A stretch of 64,000 bases of DNA from Chitinophaga sp. Ak27 (GCF_012726295.1 NZ_JABAOB010000004.1:496001-560000), one strand, 5' to 3'; counted from the stretch's first letter, positions 17,442 through 26,565 are shown. Translations and numbers: made by a program. Notes: a model not told the origin generated them from the letters alone.

Positions 17442-17871
17442 GTTTAACAGGTTTTGAGGGGAGGAGAAAGCAACACCGAGTAAGATTTACATCATTAACT
17501 ACGAGAGGGGGTAGGGTGATATTTAAATGTTTAATTTGATAACACTAAAATAGCTGGATTCATTTATACAACTGTAAATCCAATGTTAACAAAAAACAGA
17601 TTTACACACGATACGGTTTCTCATAGGGTTATTACAAGATGGATATTTTTTTTCACGTTAACAATTAAATCACAAAATTTATCGGCAGAATCCTGCAACT
17701 TTGTCACATTGCCAAAAACGGGTGTTTGTAGCCAGGTCAGCTTTAGGGGTTAACCCCCATATATTCCCCACTTAATACTTTTAAATTTTCTTTAATGCAA
17801 CATTCGTGGTATCAAAAGCTTTTTGCGCTGGTGATTTTTCTTGTATAGGATATATTTATTATGTGTGATCA
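17442..17871. other. AT-rich intergenic stretch with a promoter-like region and ORF stub
   Basis: 430 bases with no full gene. On the plus strand there is CAACTTTG (17696-17703, close to TAnnTTTG), then a perfect GGGGTTAACCCC palindrome (17746-17757), then an 18-codon ORF (17795-17848; separate entry). On the minus strand this region should hold the promoter of the hypothetical gene that starts at 17441. No structured RNA was recognised. Confidence 0.5.
17795..17848 (+). pseudogene. Orphan 17-residue N-terminal stub, hydrophobic
   Basis: The ORF reads MQHSWYQKLFALVIFLV then TAG. It looks like the first part of a signal peptide of an exported protein, cut after the hydrophobic core. It sits behind promoter-like sequence and a long leader, as outer-membrane receptor genes often do in this phylum. 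It could be the residue of a deleted gene, a very small membrane peptide, or chance. Confidence 0.3.
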
Positions 17872-18702
17872 TTAGCGGGGAAAGAAGATAAAGCTAAGTC
17901 CTGCGCTATGAAACTGCGGATTGTAATAGGGCATTACCACTTTATCTGCGTGTTCCCGTTTATCCTTAAACAGTTTTTGCTGCATCCAGGGATATACCCA
18001 GTAGGCCGCTTTAGTGCTTAAAATACCCAAGCCTGCTCCGGCTACTACATCGCTTACCCAGTGCTTATTGTTGTAAACACGTAATGCGCCGGTGGCAGCC
18101 GCCGCAGCGTATCCTGCTATGCCGTACCAGGGAGATACATCTTTATACTCCTGCCGGAGGAATTCTGCCGAAGCAAAGGCAGTAGCTGTGTGTCCTGATG
18201 GAAAAGAGAGAAAATCGGAACCATCGGGGCGTTCTTCATGTGTCCAGTGCTTGATCCCCTCGGTAGTACCTGCTGTAAACACGGCCGCCAGCCCGAGGAT
18301 GATAGTACGGTCACGGAAGTTATGCTTACCGTGTATACCCAGGGCGTTCAGTGCATACACTGCTGCCACCGGCGAATATTGCAGGTAATTATCAATTTGC
18401 GTGCGGAAGGTTGGATGGTCTTCTTTTACTTCTGCCCTGGTGCTGGTATTCAAGTCCCGTAAGGTAGGATTGTTAAGTGCAATAAAGCCGTATCCCAGCA
18501 TTGCAGCTGGTATAGCAATACCTTCTATGGTACTGTGAAAACGCTCAGGTGTCCGGCTTAACTGGCTGGGAGGGGGAACAGCTGTTACAATATGTGTTGA
18601 ATCAACATGGGAAGGAAGGGAATCAATCTCCTGGGCTATTGCTTTGTCAGAGAAGGTAAAGGCGCCTAAAGCCAGTCCGGCTGAAAATATCATTTTCTTC
18701 AT
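17872..18702 (-). CDS. Periplasmic PAP2-family phosphatase
   Basis: 276 residues from ATG 18702, preferred over an upstream in-frame start at 18735 because AAGGAGAG lies 3 nt before it and it begins a clean signal peptide (MKKMIFSAGLALGAFTF...AIAQ). The C-terminal half carries the PAP2 motifs: FRDRTIILGLAA, the EGIKHWTHEERPDGSDF region (motif 1), SFPSGHTATAFASAEFL (motif 2) and RVYNNKHWVSDVVAGAGLG (motif 3). It is exported, so it would act on lipid-linked or soluble phosphates in the envelope. A FUSC-like gene lies 56 nt upstream on the same strand. Confidence 0.92.
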   Translation of the reverse strand: MKKMIFSAGLALGAFTFSDKAIAQEIDSLPSHVDSTHIVTAVPPPSQLSRTPERFHSTIEGIAIPAAMLGYGFIALNNPTLRDLNTSTRAEVKEDHPTFRTQIDNYLQYSPVAAVYALNALGIHGKHNFRDRTIILGLAAVFTAGTTEGIKHWTHEERPDGSDFLSFPSGHTATAFASAEFLRQEYKDVSPWYGIAGYAAAAATGALRVYNNKHWVSDVVAGAGLGILSTKAAYWVYPWMQQKLFKDKREHADKVVMPYYNPQFHSAGLSFIFFPR

Positions 18703-18758
18703 ATCTCTCCTTAATCGCTCAAAAATAGCGGGCAATTCTGGAGGAAATCTGTACTTGC

Positions 18759-19277
18759 TTATTCGCCGCCACGATCCGGCGCCCTGGGGAGTATTATTTC
18801 TGCGGTTTGCCGGGTATACTTATTATGAAAAAGGAAAGTGATAACTAAGCCTAATAAACAACCGGCGAGCACCGATAATACCCTGGCCACTGCCGTGTCC
18901 CAGACGTGGGCGCCAGCTTCGTGCGTCATCACGATAATAGTAGCCGCCAACGCGGTCCGGGTAGCCGCTTCTAACTTCAATAAATTGCAGATCACTACAG
19001 TGATAAATACCGCGGCACACATCATCAGGAGCATATTGGGATGTACAAGTATCAACAGAAATCCCGAGATTGCGCCTACTACGTTCGCCTTTATACGTGT
19101 AACCGCCAACGTTACCGCATCTGAACCATCCGGCGACAACACCAGCATCACAGAAATTAATACCCAGATAATATCTTCATATCCTGTCAGCCAGGATAGC
19201 CCCAGTACTAATAGTACGCCTGTTACGCATTTTGCTGCATACGTCAGGATTCTTCTTATTCGTTGTCTATCCAACAT
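18759..19277 (-). CDS. FUSC/aromatic-acid-exporter-like membrane protein
   Basis: 172 residues: a basic start (LDRQRIRRILTYAAK) followed by about five transmembrane helices, including TGVLLVLGLSWLTGY, IIWVLISVMLVLSPD, VVGAISGFLLILVH and VLSVLAGCLLGLVITFLFH. This is the pattern of the N-terminal membrane half of FUSC / aromatic acid exporter (PF06081-type) proteins. The soluble domain of full-length members (about 350 residues) is absent, so this is a short form. The substrate is unknown. It is downstream of repeat R2 and upstream of the PAP2 gene on the same strand. Confidence 0.75.
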   Translation of the reverse strand: MLDRQRIRRILTYAAKCVTGVLLVLGLSWLTGYEDIIWVLISVMLVLSPDGSDAVTLAVTRIKANVVGAISGFLLILVHPNMLLMMCAAVFITVVICNLLKLEAATRTALAATIIVMTHEAGAHVWDTAVARVLSVLAGCLLGLVITFLFHNKYTRQTAEIILPRAPDRGGE

Positions 19278-19302
19278 GCTGCAATGATAGTAATTTTATC
19301 AA

Positions 19303-19424
19303 AGCTGAAAGCATACAGCGCAAAGCAAAAAGCTATTGCGGAGGATGATTAGAGCGAGTTTTAGATAGGTCGCTACATTCTTTTTCCACAATAGCTTTTT
19401 GCTTTGCGCTGTATGCTTTTAGCT
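19303..19424. repeat. Dispersed long palindrome, copy R2
   Basis: Left arm 19303-19341 and right arm 19386-19424 match over 39 bp with two mismatches. The 44-nt loop starts AGGATGATTAGAGCGA and holds an inner stem AGCGA (19353-19357) / TCGCT (19370-19374). The right arm ends 4 nt before the stop codon of the S10 peptidase gene. On the other side lies the FUSC-like gene start, so this copy is between codirectional genes. Confidence 0.9.
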
Positions 19425-19428
19425 CCCC

Positions 19429-20976
19429 TTAATATTTCGCTGGCTGACCCGACTTCGGCATCGATGCCTTAATAAAAGCGCGGATATCATTGTTGCCGGT
19501 GGAGAGGTCGTCTTTACGCAGGTACATCATGTGCCCGCTGCGATAGCCATGCCAGGAAAGCCGGTCTTTCAGACGGCCACCTGGATCCATTTGCCACATG
19601 CTGTATTTGGCATTGAAATAGTCGCAGGCGCCATCGTAGTAGCCCGACTGGATCATGACATGCAGATAAGGATTTGCAGCCATGGCCTGGCGCAGGTTCT
19701 CCCCGGTATTATCGTTGTTACTATCCCATGGATGCACAGGACCAAACATCAGGTATTTCAGGTCAGTCTTAAAATCGAGTTCCTGCCGCAGGTAGATATT
19801 GATGGCCGGTGTAAACGCATGCAGCCAGGAGGTAAGTTCTGCGTTGTAATCCGGGTTGCTGCCTGCATCTTCCCGGTCCATGCCGAGGTAGCGGGAATCG
19901 AGCCGACCTACCGTATAGCCTTTATCCCGCAGTAATTCTTTCCAGAAGAAACTGGGAGGTACGTTGAGGTTATGCTGCAATATCACTTTATCTGACAGAC
20001 CGGAGTAGTGGGCCATTTTGGCGGCGATGGCCTTCCGTTGCTGATCGTCGAGGAAGCCTCCCTGGCTGATAGCGGGTATCAGTTCGTGAATGGTAAAATT
20101 TTCGACTTCTGGAAGTACAGCGGAAAGGTCTTTTTGCTGTAAATCGGCCGCCAGTGCCTTATGATACCAGGCAGTAGCCGCGAAGTAAGGGAGGCGTAAA
20201 GCGGCGTCCACGGGACCATTGCGCGATATCCCCAGTTCTGTTGGCGATACCAGGATGACGCCGTTCAGGTACATCCATTGCGCGTTTTGCAGTTCCAGCG
20301 CCAATCCCGATACCCGCGTGGTGCCATAGCTTTCGCCAATCAGGTACTTGGGGGATGCCCACCTGTTCTGGCGGGAAACAAAAGTATTGATCCATTCGGC
20401 CAGGTAACGGATATCAGCATTTACACCGAAGAACTTTTCACGGGGTACTTCTTTGCCGGTGATTCTCGAAAAGCCCGTGTTGGCAGGGTCTATATAAATG
20501 ATATCTGCAATATCGAGAATGGATTCAGGATTTTCGTGTATACCGTAAGGTTGTACGGGATAACCTTCATCGTCGATGTTTAACAGCCGCGGACCGGTAT
20601 AGGCAATCTGCATCCATACTGAAGGCGTACCCGGGCCGCCGTTAAAAGAAATAACCAGGGGGCGGCTTGCGCGGTCTTTGACATCTGTTCTTTCATAATA
20701 GGTATAAAACAGCCCGGCCAATACTTTCCCATCCTGGTCCCAAACGGGCTGGGTGCCCGCAATCGCCTTGTAGGGGATCTTCTGGCCTTTTACGGTAACA
20801 TCGTGATACGTGGTGACCGTTGTATCCGGGTTGAGGATAACAGGCCCGTATGGCAGTACATTTTCTTTAGAAGATACCGGTGGCTTCGTGTTTTTTTGTT
20901 GTGCCTGTAGTCGTGGCAGTCCTAAAGTGCCTGACAGCAATAGCGATAGCATCAGTTGCTTACTCATTATGTTCAT
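19429..20976 (-). CDS. S10-family serine carboxypeptidase, exported
   Basis: 515 residues with a signal peptide (MSKQLMLSLLLSGTLGLPRLQAQQ after a possible three-codon extension). An alpha/beta-hydrolase of the serine carboxypeptidase family. The oxyanion region SFNGGPGTPSVWMQ, the PANTGFS motif and the nucleophile motif GESYGTTR (about 219-226) are visible. The late acid and base are expected in SGYYDGACDYF (Asp) and the SWHGYRSGHMMYL segment (His). It should trim C-terminal residues from peptides in the periplasm. Stand-alone gene followed by repeat R2. Confidence 0.93.
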   Translation of the reverse strand: MNIMSKQLMLSLLLSGTLGLPRLQAQQKNTKPPVSSKENVLPYGPVILNPDTTVTTYHDVTVKGQKIPYKAIAGTQPVWDQDGKVLAGLFYTYYERTDVKDRASRPLVISFNGGPGTPSVWMQIAYTGPRLLNIDDEGYPVQPYGIHENPESILDIADIIYIDPANTGFSRITGKEVPREKFFGVNADIRYLAEWINTFVSRQNRWASPKYLIGESYGTTRVSGLALELQNAQWMYLNGVILVSPTELGISRNGPVDAALRLPYFAATAWYHKALAADLQQKDLSAVLPEVENFTIHELIPAISQGGFLDDQQRKAIAAKMAHYSGLSDKVILQHNLNVPPSFFWKELLRDKGYTVGRLDSRYLGMDREDAGSNPDYNAELTSWLHAFTPAINIYLRQELDFKTDLKYLMFGPVHPWDSNNDNTGENLRQAMAANPYLHVMIQSGYYDGACDYFNAKYSMWQMDPGGRLKDRLSWHGYRSGHMMYLRKDDLSTGNNDIRAFIKASMPKSGQPAKY

Positions 20977-21060
20977 GGATCGGATCTTGATGGAGTTTAA
21001 AGATTATGCAAAAGCCGCATAAATTCAAATACTTTAGGATGAATGGAGGCCGCTGTCTGC

Positions 21061-21852
21061 CTATTGTTGAAAATCACTGGGTCTCCTGCCCACTAGTTTG
21101 AAGAAAGTATTGCTAAAGGCAGAAACACTGTTGTACCCAGTATCCCAGGCTATTTCGTTGATGGTTTTCTCTGTCTCCAACAGGTATCCCATCGCCTTGA
21201 TCATCCGGGCCAGCTTCAGGTATTGAAAAAAAGAAATGTCCATGGTGGCACGGAAAAGGCGTGTCAGCGTTCGTTCACTGTAGTTGAATTCATGTCCCAC
21301 CGATTCAAGGGTAAGCGGCTCAGCAAGGTTTTCCTGTATATACCTGAGTACCGGCTGCAACCGGAGATTATCGGTGGTTGGCAAGGTTATAGGCAGAGGT
21401 ACCGAACTGATTTCGGGCAACATGTCCTTGATGGCCTTGATGAAGGTAAAGCGCTTATCGCCCGGCAATATGTCTCCGTCCCATTGGGCAGTATGTAGGA
21501 TCATTTCCAGCAACAGGTTGCTCACCGGGTAAATGCCTGTCTTGGTATAAAACGGATCGTCCTGGTCTTCCAGCTCACTGAAAAAATAAATCGTACGCAC
21601 AAAATTCGCCGGGTACCGGTGTTGAAAGTAATGTTCTACTCCCGCGGGCACCCACATGTAATGCCTGGCGGGCAGAAAGTAGGTTTTATCTTTTGTATAT
21701 AAAAAAGCAGCACCGCCTTCAACATAGGTGAGCTGTCCTTTGTTATGCTTATGGGAGGAAAAATGATGTTCCGTTTTCCAATGCCATACATAGGCCGATT
21801 CCGGGATGGCATCAACAGCTTTTAATATCAGTTGTGGATCAAAATCACTCAT
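21061..21852 (-). CDS. AraC-family transcriptional regulator (cupin type)
   Basis: 263 residues. The N-terminal cupin-like sensor domain (about 20-110) has WKTEHHFSSHKHNKGQLTY and YMWVPAGVEHYF. The C-terminal AraC DNA-binding domain (about 170-262) has two helix-turn-helices: LTLESVGHEFNYSERTLTRLF and TINEIAWDTGYNSVSAFSNTF, ending PSDF. It is divergent from the TolC-HlyD-MFS efflux operon with an 86-bp gap, so it is the likely regulator of that operon, perhaps sensing the exported compound. Confidence 0.94.
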   Translation of the reverse strand: MSDFDPQLILKAVDAIPESAYVWHWKTEHHFSSHKHNKGQLTYVEGGAAFLYTKDKTYFLPARHYMWVPAGVEHYFQHRYPANFVRTIYFFSELEDQDDPFYTKTGIYPVSNLLLEMILHTAQWDGDILPGDKRFTFIKAIKDMLPEISSVPLPITLPTTDNLRLQPVLRYIQENLAEPLTLESVGHEFNYSERTLTRLFRATMDISFFQYLKLARMIKAMGYLLETEKTINEIAWDTGYNSVSAFSNTFFKLVGRRPSDFQQ

Positions 21853-21938
21853 TTGGCCGGATCTAACAATTTTATGGCAATTTATAGAAAATAAATTAAC
21901 TAATCGGGTTGGAACTTTGCATCTTCATCACTATAAAT

Positions 21939-23273
21939 ATGTCTAGAATTACTAATAAGTGGCTGGCAGGAGGGGTGTTGATCGCACTTTTCACCACACA
22001 AACAGCCCTTAGTCAGGCCCCCGAAAAGAATACCCTAACGTTAACGGATGTATGGAAAAGAGCGGATGCTTACAACCGGCAATTGCAAATGCAGTATCTC
22101 CATGTACGGAGTATGGACGAACGTACCAAAGCAGCCAGGGATGAGCGTTTGCCAGAAGTGAAAGCCAATGGCTTATATGCGCGCGTATCCAATCTTGCCA
22201 TCTACCAGGATGGATTATTACAGTCGCCCACGCAATATCCTGTTGTGCATGCTTATTACCAGTTTGGCGCCGATGCCTACCTGAATGTATATAATGGAGG
22301 GAAAACATCCCGGGAAATCAAGGCCAGGCAAACCGAGGCAGAATTGGCTACAGAACAGAAAAATCTTACTGTCACAGAAATACATTATAAAGCGGCGGCC
22401 GTCTATCTGGATGTCTATCGGGGACGGATGTACGAAAAAGTATTGTTACAGGATATCGCAGAAAGGGAAAAGCAACTGGAGGAAATCCGCCACCTGCAAC
22501 AGAATGGCGTGGTATTAAAAAGTGACGTGCTCCGCGCAGAGCTGATGCTATCCAAACAAAAAATGACCCTGCTCGAAGTACGGAACGGAATACATATCTC
22601 TAACCAGCGCCTCAATATTATGATAGGCCAGCCAGACAGCAGCTATAACCAGTTATCTCTTGATACGCTGGTAGTGCCGCAAGCCCCGCTACGCAGCTAC
22701 GAAGATTATCTCGCTGATGCTTACGAATATTCCTTCGCCTTTAAGATTTCAGAAAAGGAAACCGCATTGAGTGAATTGAAACTGAAGGACGTAAAAAGTA
22801 ATATACTCCCCAAAGTGGGACTGTATGCAGAATACGCCTATACCTATCCCCAGATACTTTTTTATCCTTACTCCGTCGCATTATATGGATTGGGGCAAAC
22901 AGGCGTGAAAGCTGCTGTTCCCATCTCTGCTTTTTACCAGAATAAGCATAAAAAACAGGAAGCAAAAATCAACCTGGAGCGCCAGGAAATAGAACACGCC
23001 GATACAAAGGACCAGGTTCGCCAGGAGGTACAGGCTGCCTATTTACGCTATACCGAGGCGTTGACACGCATCCAGGTGGCGAACGACAATATTACGCAGG
23101 CGAAAGAGAATTTCCGGATTGTCAATAATACCTATTTCAACCAGCTGTCGCTGCTCACGGATCTGCTGGACGCAGAAACGCAACTGCTGCAGTCCCGCTT
23201 TGACCTGACCACGGCGGAAGTAACCGCACAATTACAATACTATCAATTATTGAAAGCAACAGGCAACCTTTAA
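21939..23273 (+). CDS. TolC-family outer membrane efflux protein
   Basis: 444 residues from ATG 21939 (MSRITNKWLAGG), preferred over an in-frame TTG at 21909 because it starts the signal peptide (cleavage near ALSQ) and the TTG lies beside promoter-like GAACTTTG. Long coiled-coil helices with internal duplication typical of TolC, for example KAARDERLPEVKANGLYAR and YLDVYRGRMYEKVLLQD. It forms the trimeric outer-membrane channel of the efflux system encoded by the next two genes. The HlyD-type gene starts 3 nt after its stop. Confidence 0.95.
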   Translation: MSRITNKWLAGGVLIALFTTQTALSQAPEKNTLTLTDVWKRADAYNRQLQMQYLHVRSMDERTKAARDERLPEVKANGLYARVSNLAIYQDGLLQSPTQYPVVHAYYQFGADAYLNVYNGGKTSREIKARQTEAELATEQKNLTVTEIHYKAAAVYLDVYRGRMYEKVLLQDIAEREKQLEEIRHLQQNGVVLKSDVLRAELMLSKQKMTLLEVRNGIHISNQRLNIMIGQPDSSYNQLSLDTLVVPQAPLRSYEDYLADAYEYSFAFKISEKETALSELKLKDVKSNILPKVGLYAEYAYTYPQILFYPYSVALYGLGQTGVKAAVPISAFYQNKHKKQEAKINLERQEIEHADTKDQVRQEVQAAYLRYTEALTRIQVANDNITQAKENFRIVNNTYFNQLSLLTDLLDAETQLLQSRFDLTTAEVTAQLQYYQLLKATGNL

Positions 23274-23276
23274 TAT

Positions 23277-24350
23277 ATGAACAAGACGAACACCAACACC
23301 ACTACCAACAAAACGGACATACTCATTTCCCGTATTACCACTATTATCGCTGCCATCGTAGTAGTATGCCTGGGTATTTGGGGGATAAACACCCTGTTGC
23401 AGCACTGGAAGTTTGAAGAAACCAACGACGCACAAATCGACGAATACATTAACCCTGTTGTAGCCAAGGTAACCGGTTATATTGAAGAGATCCGCTATGA
23501 AGAAAATCAGGAAGTAAAAAAAGGGGACACGTTGATTATCATAGATAACAGTGAGTATGCTGCACAACAACAGGAAGCAGAGGCCTCGCTGCTCAACGCC
23601 CGTGCGCAGGTATCCGTACTGGAAAGCAATGTCACTACCTCGGCTCAGACAGCCAGGGTATACGAATCACAGATAGCTGCAGCCAGGGCAAAACTCGTAA
23701 ACCAGGAACAGGAATACGATCGTTACAAGAAATTATATGATGTAGAATCCGCTACCAAACAACAATTGGAGAAAGTAGAGGCCGCGCTGGCGGTGGCCCG
23801 TTCCGATTACAGAACCGCCCAGGATGCTTACCAGGCGTCCCTGGCTAAGATCAATGACGCCAAAGTACAGCAGAGTGCCCTGAATGCAGAAATAAAGAGG
23901 AGAGAAGCTGTAGTGACTAAAAATGATCTTAATGTATCCTACACTATTATTACAGCGCCCTATAATGGTAAAATGGGGCGCCGCACCATACAACCCAGGC
24001 AGTTGGTGCAGGCAGGGCAGGTCCTGGCTTATATTGTAGACTGGGAAGCCGGCAAATGGGTAGTGGCTAATTTCAAAGAAACGCAGATCCGCCATATGAA
24101 CATTGGCGAAACCGCCAGCATAGTCGTAGATGCTTTCCCGGGGAAAAAACTCACCGGAAAAATAGAATCGTTGTCCGCCGCTACTGGCAGCCGGTTTTCG
24201 CTGCTGCCGCCGGACAATGCCACCGGTAATTTCGTGAAAATAGCCCAGCGTATTCCAGTACGTATTCGCCTCAACGGTACACCTGAGGAGCTGAAGCAGC
24301 TGTCTGCCGGAATGAATGTAAATGTGTCGGTTGCAAAAGAACGTCAATAG
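23277..24350 (+). CDS. HlyD/EmrA-type membrane fusion protein
   Basis: 357 residues: cytoplasmic start, one transmembrane helix (about 20-42, IIAAIVVVCLGIWGINTLL), lipoyl half-motif (VVAKVTGYIEEIRYEENQEVKKGD), a long coiled-coil hairpin (about 95-200) and the second lipoyl half plus beta-barrel (TIITAPYNGKMGRRTIQPRQ, WVVANFKETQI). The NDAQID motif near residue 48 is typical of EmrA. It bridges the MFS pump and the TolC channel. 2 nt separate its stop from the MFS gene. Confidence 0.95.
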   Translation: MNKTNTNTTTNKTDILISRITTIIAAIVVVCLGIWGINTLLQHWKFEETNDAQIDEYINPVVAKVTGYIEEIRYEENQEVKKGDTLIIIDNSEYAAQQQEAEASLLNARAQVSVLESNVTTSAQTARVYESQIAAARAKLVNQEQEYDRYKKLYDVESATKQQLEKVEAALAVARSDYRTAQDAYQASLAKINDAKVQQSALNAEIKRREAVVTKNDLNVSYTIITAPYNGKMGRRTIQPRQLVQAGQVLAYIVDWEAGKWVVANFKETQIRHMNIGETASIVVDAFPGKKLTGKIESLSAATGSRFSLLPPDNATGNFVKIAQRIPVRIRLNGTPEELKQLSAGMNVNVSVAKERQ

Positions 24351-24352
24351 TC

Positions 24353-25948
24353 ATGGGGCAGAGTAAACAGATATTTCGTTCCTGGGTGCCTGAATGGCTC
24401 ATCCGGCTAACTATTTTCCTGGTGCTGTTTCCGACAGTGATGCTATTTGCGTTATCGACTGCTAACGTGAACGCAGCTACGGGGTTTTATGGCGCCGAGC
24501 CCCAGGATATCCAATTTTCCATGCTCCTGTATTATGCCGCCCTCGTGGCTTTTACCCCATTGGAAAAACGCTTTTTCAGCCGCATCGCCACCAAAGAATA
24601 TTTCCTGATTTGTTTGGTGTTGCAGGTAATTGTTACTTACTGGTGTTATCATACCAGGGAAGTGACAGTACTTTTTATCTGCCGTTTTTTACAGGGGGTT
24701 CTTAACTGTGGCGTCACCAGTATCTGTTTAACATTATTGTTTAGCCGGCTGAAATCGGAGCATGCCCGTGAAACCGGGTACGCTATTTTTTACGGGATGA
24801 TTCTTTGTTCAGGATCTCTAACATCGCTGATTACCGCTCCGCTGGTAGACGATTTTGAGTACAATATGTTGTATAAGATGGTTATTTACACCTTTGTACC
24901 GGGAGCTACCTTGTTATTGTTGTTGATGAACAGGGTGCACCTGGTGCGCCGGGTACCCCTTTACCAGCTCGACTGGACCAGCTTCTTCCTATATGCGCCC
25001 ATGCTTATTTTGTTAGGGTATATATTGATTTACGGGCAGCAATATTACTGGCTGCAGGACCCCCGGATTGTTGGAAGCGTTATTGGTATTGTATTGCTGA
25101 CCGCTACATTTGTCGTTAGGCAATTGCATCGCAAGCGCCCGTTCATTAACATGGAAGTATTCAGATCCAGGTCGTTTGTATTTGGAATTACCTTACTGGG
25201 CGGCCTGTACCTGATCCGGGGGGCCTTTAACATCACCACCAGCTATTTCTCCAATGTATTAGGTATGGACCCCTTGCATACCTATGAGCTGTTGAGCTAT
25301 AACCTGGTAGGGATTGTGATAGGCGCTACCATAGCAGCGAGGCTGGTTATAAAAAAGCGTCCTTTACAATTCATCTGGTTGGTAGGCTTTTTCCTGCTAC
25401 TGGTATTTCACAGTGCGATGTACTTCCTGTTTACATCTGAGGTTGACGAGGCGACTTTCATACTTCCTCTGATGCTACAGGGGATGGGTGCAGGGATGTT
25501 GCTTACGCCGATCGTATTGTTTATTATTTCATCGGTACCGGAAGCCATTAGTGTATCCGCTTCCACCGCAGGCGTATTTATCCGTTTTACTTTTTTTGGA
25601 TTGAGTACGGCGCTGATCAACTATTTTTCGCTCTATTTTACCAGGACGCACGCCATGCGACTCAGCGACGGCGTATCCAGGGTAGATAATGGTTTGGCAG
25701 AACGCTTACAAACTTACCAGTCTGCACTCCAGTCACGGGGATTAATGGCTGATCAGGCGGCGCGGCTAGCACCCGGTTTATTGGACAAAGCTATCCAAAA
25801 ACAAACCTTCCTGAAATACGCGATGGATTACTATGAGCTGATCTCCATCCTGATAATGGTGTTGATGCTCTTAATTGTGATAACGCCCTATATCAGTCGC
25901 ACCAGCATTAACGTAAAAGCAAAACAGCCTGCGGCGGCTACAGTATAG
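24353..25948 (+). CDS. MFS efflux transporter (DHA2/EmrB-like)
   Basis: 531 residues with about 14 predicted membrane helices, the size of EmrB/QacA-type drug:H+ antiporters. The N-terminal helix (RLTIFLVLFPTVMLFAL), the RFLQGV segment of helix 4 and the PLMLQGMGAGMLLTPIVLF segment fit the DHA2 group. Last gene of the AraC-controlled tripartite efflux operon (TolC, HlyD, MFS). The substrate is unknown; toxic lipophilic compounds are typical for EmrAB. The plus-strand region that follows is non-coding. Confidence 0.92.
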   Translation: MGQSKQIFRSWVPEWLIRLTIFLVLFPTVMLFALSTANVNAATGFYGAEPQDIQFSMLLYYAALVAFTPLEKRFFSRIATKEYFLICLVLQVIVTYWCYHTREVTVLFICRFLQGVLNCGVTSICLTLLFSRLKSEHARETGYAIFYGMILCSGSLTSLITAPLVDDFEYNMLYKMVIYTFVPGATLLLLLMNRVHLVRRVPLYQLDWTSFFLYAPMLILLGYILIYGQQYYWLQDPRIVGSVIGIVLLTATFVVRQLHRKRPFINMEVFRSRSFVFGITLLGGLYLIRGAFNITTSYFSNVLGMDPLHTYELLSYNLVGIVIGATIAARLVIKKRPLQFIWLVGFFLLLVFHSAMYFLFTSEVDEATFILPLMLQGMGAGMLLTPIVLFIISSVPEAISVSASTAGVFIRFTFFGLSTALINYFSLYFTRTHAMRLSDGVSRVDNGLAERLQTYQSALQSRGLMADQAARLAPGLLDKAIQKQTFLKYAMDYYELISILIMVLMLLIVITPYISRTSINVKAKQPAAATV

Positions 25949-26041
25949 GTTAAACGTATGCTATTCTTGTCATGCGTATGTGTGACAGGAGTAGCCGGAA
26001 GGAATAGATCCTGTATCTTTACTGGAAGCAGGACCTATATC

Positions 26042-26074
26042 ATGAAAAAGCTGTTGATAGCTGTGAGAGGTTAG
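26042..26074 (+). pseudogene. 10-residue ORF stub with signal-peptide-like start
   Basis: Reads MKKLLIAVRG then TAG, preceded by TATCTTTA and a purine-rich region (GGAAGCAGGA). The beginning is typical of an exported protein but stops at once, and a hairpin follows. A decayed gene start, a leader peptide or chance are all possible. Confidence 0.2.
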
Positions 26075-26400
26075 GGCTTATGTTGTTTCAAGGAGGCAAC
26101 TAAGCCTTAGGAGATAGCTGTATTATTATTTAAGCTTGAACTGAATTGTTTTATTTAACATAATATAAATTATAGGAATTATTTTAAACCATTAATACCA
26201 TAACGAGTTTTTAAGCTTATGGGGCGATTTTTAGTTTCTTCAGGTACCAGATTCCATTAAAAATGAATACCCTGAGAATTGAATAAAAATATAATACCTA
26301 GACTAGTGAGCGTATATGCTATTCTGAGAGCGTTCATTTTAGTCTTGGCCACGATATCTATCCTATCCCCGGGTTCATACTATTTCCACCAAATAAAAAA

Positions 26401-26425
26401 CGCCGATGGATATCCTCCATCGGCG
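26401..26425 (-). terminator. Intrinsic terminator of the CLC transcript
   Basis: A perfect 10-bp stem (26401-26410 with 26416-26425, CGCCGATGGA arms, 5-nt loop) is followed on the minus strand by TTTTTTATTT. It lies 130 nt beyond the CLC stop and 27 nt beyond the stop of the small ORF at 26452. Confidence 0.88.
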
Positions 26426-26451
26426 CCCCCAATTGCTGCTAATATTTTTCA

Positions 26452-26565
26452 CTATTGCTTTACAGCCAGCACTTCAATTATGCTCAGCGTTTCCTCCGTC
26501 AATATTTTTAGTTTCTCCATATCGTGGTTTAGGTTTAGGTTTCTCCACGCGAATGTTAGCGCCAT
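26452..26565 (-). CDS. Possible 37-residue ORF overlapping the end of the CLC gene
   Basis: Its ATG overlaps the CLC stop in a different frame (ATGGCGCTAA, 10-nt overlap). It encodes a 37-residue peptide whose second half starts at an internal Met (MEKLKILTEETLSIIEVLAV) and looks like an amphipathic helix. The terminator begins 27 nt after its stop, so it lies within the fluoride-controlled transcript. I recognise no family. It could be non-coding 3' sequence; coupling geometry and transcript position are the only support. Confidence 0.35.
   Translation of the reverse strand: MALTFAWRNLNLNHDMEKLKILTEETLSIIEVLAVKQ

Larger units (their letters stand above)
25949..26451. other. Intergenic stretch between the efflux operon and the CLC gene
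   Basis: About 500 bases. It contains a 10-residue ORF (26042-26074, MKKLLIAVRG) behind TATCTTTA and a purine-rich stretch, then an imperfect hairpin (about 26074-26108, AGGGCTTA...TAAGCCTT with an 11-nt loop), then AT-rich sequence without recognised features. The right end carries the CLC terminator (26401-26425). The plus-strand frame at 26279-26614 is judged a shadow. Confidence 0.5.
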
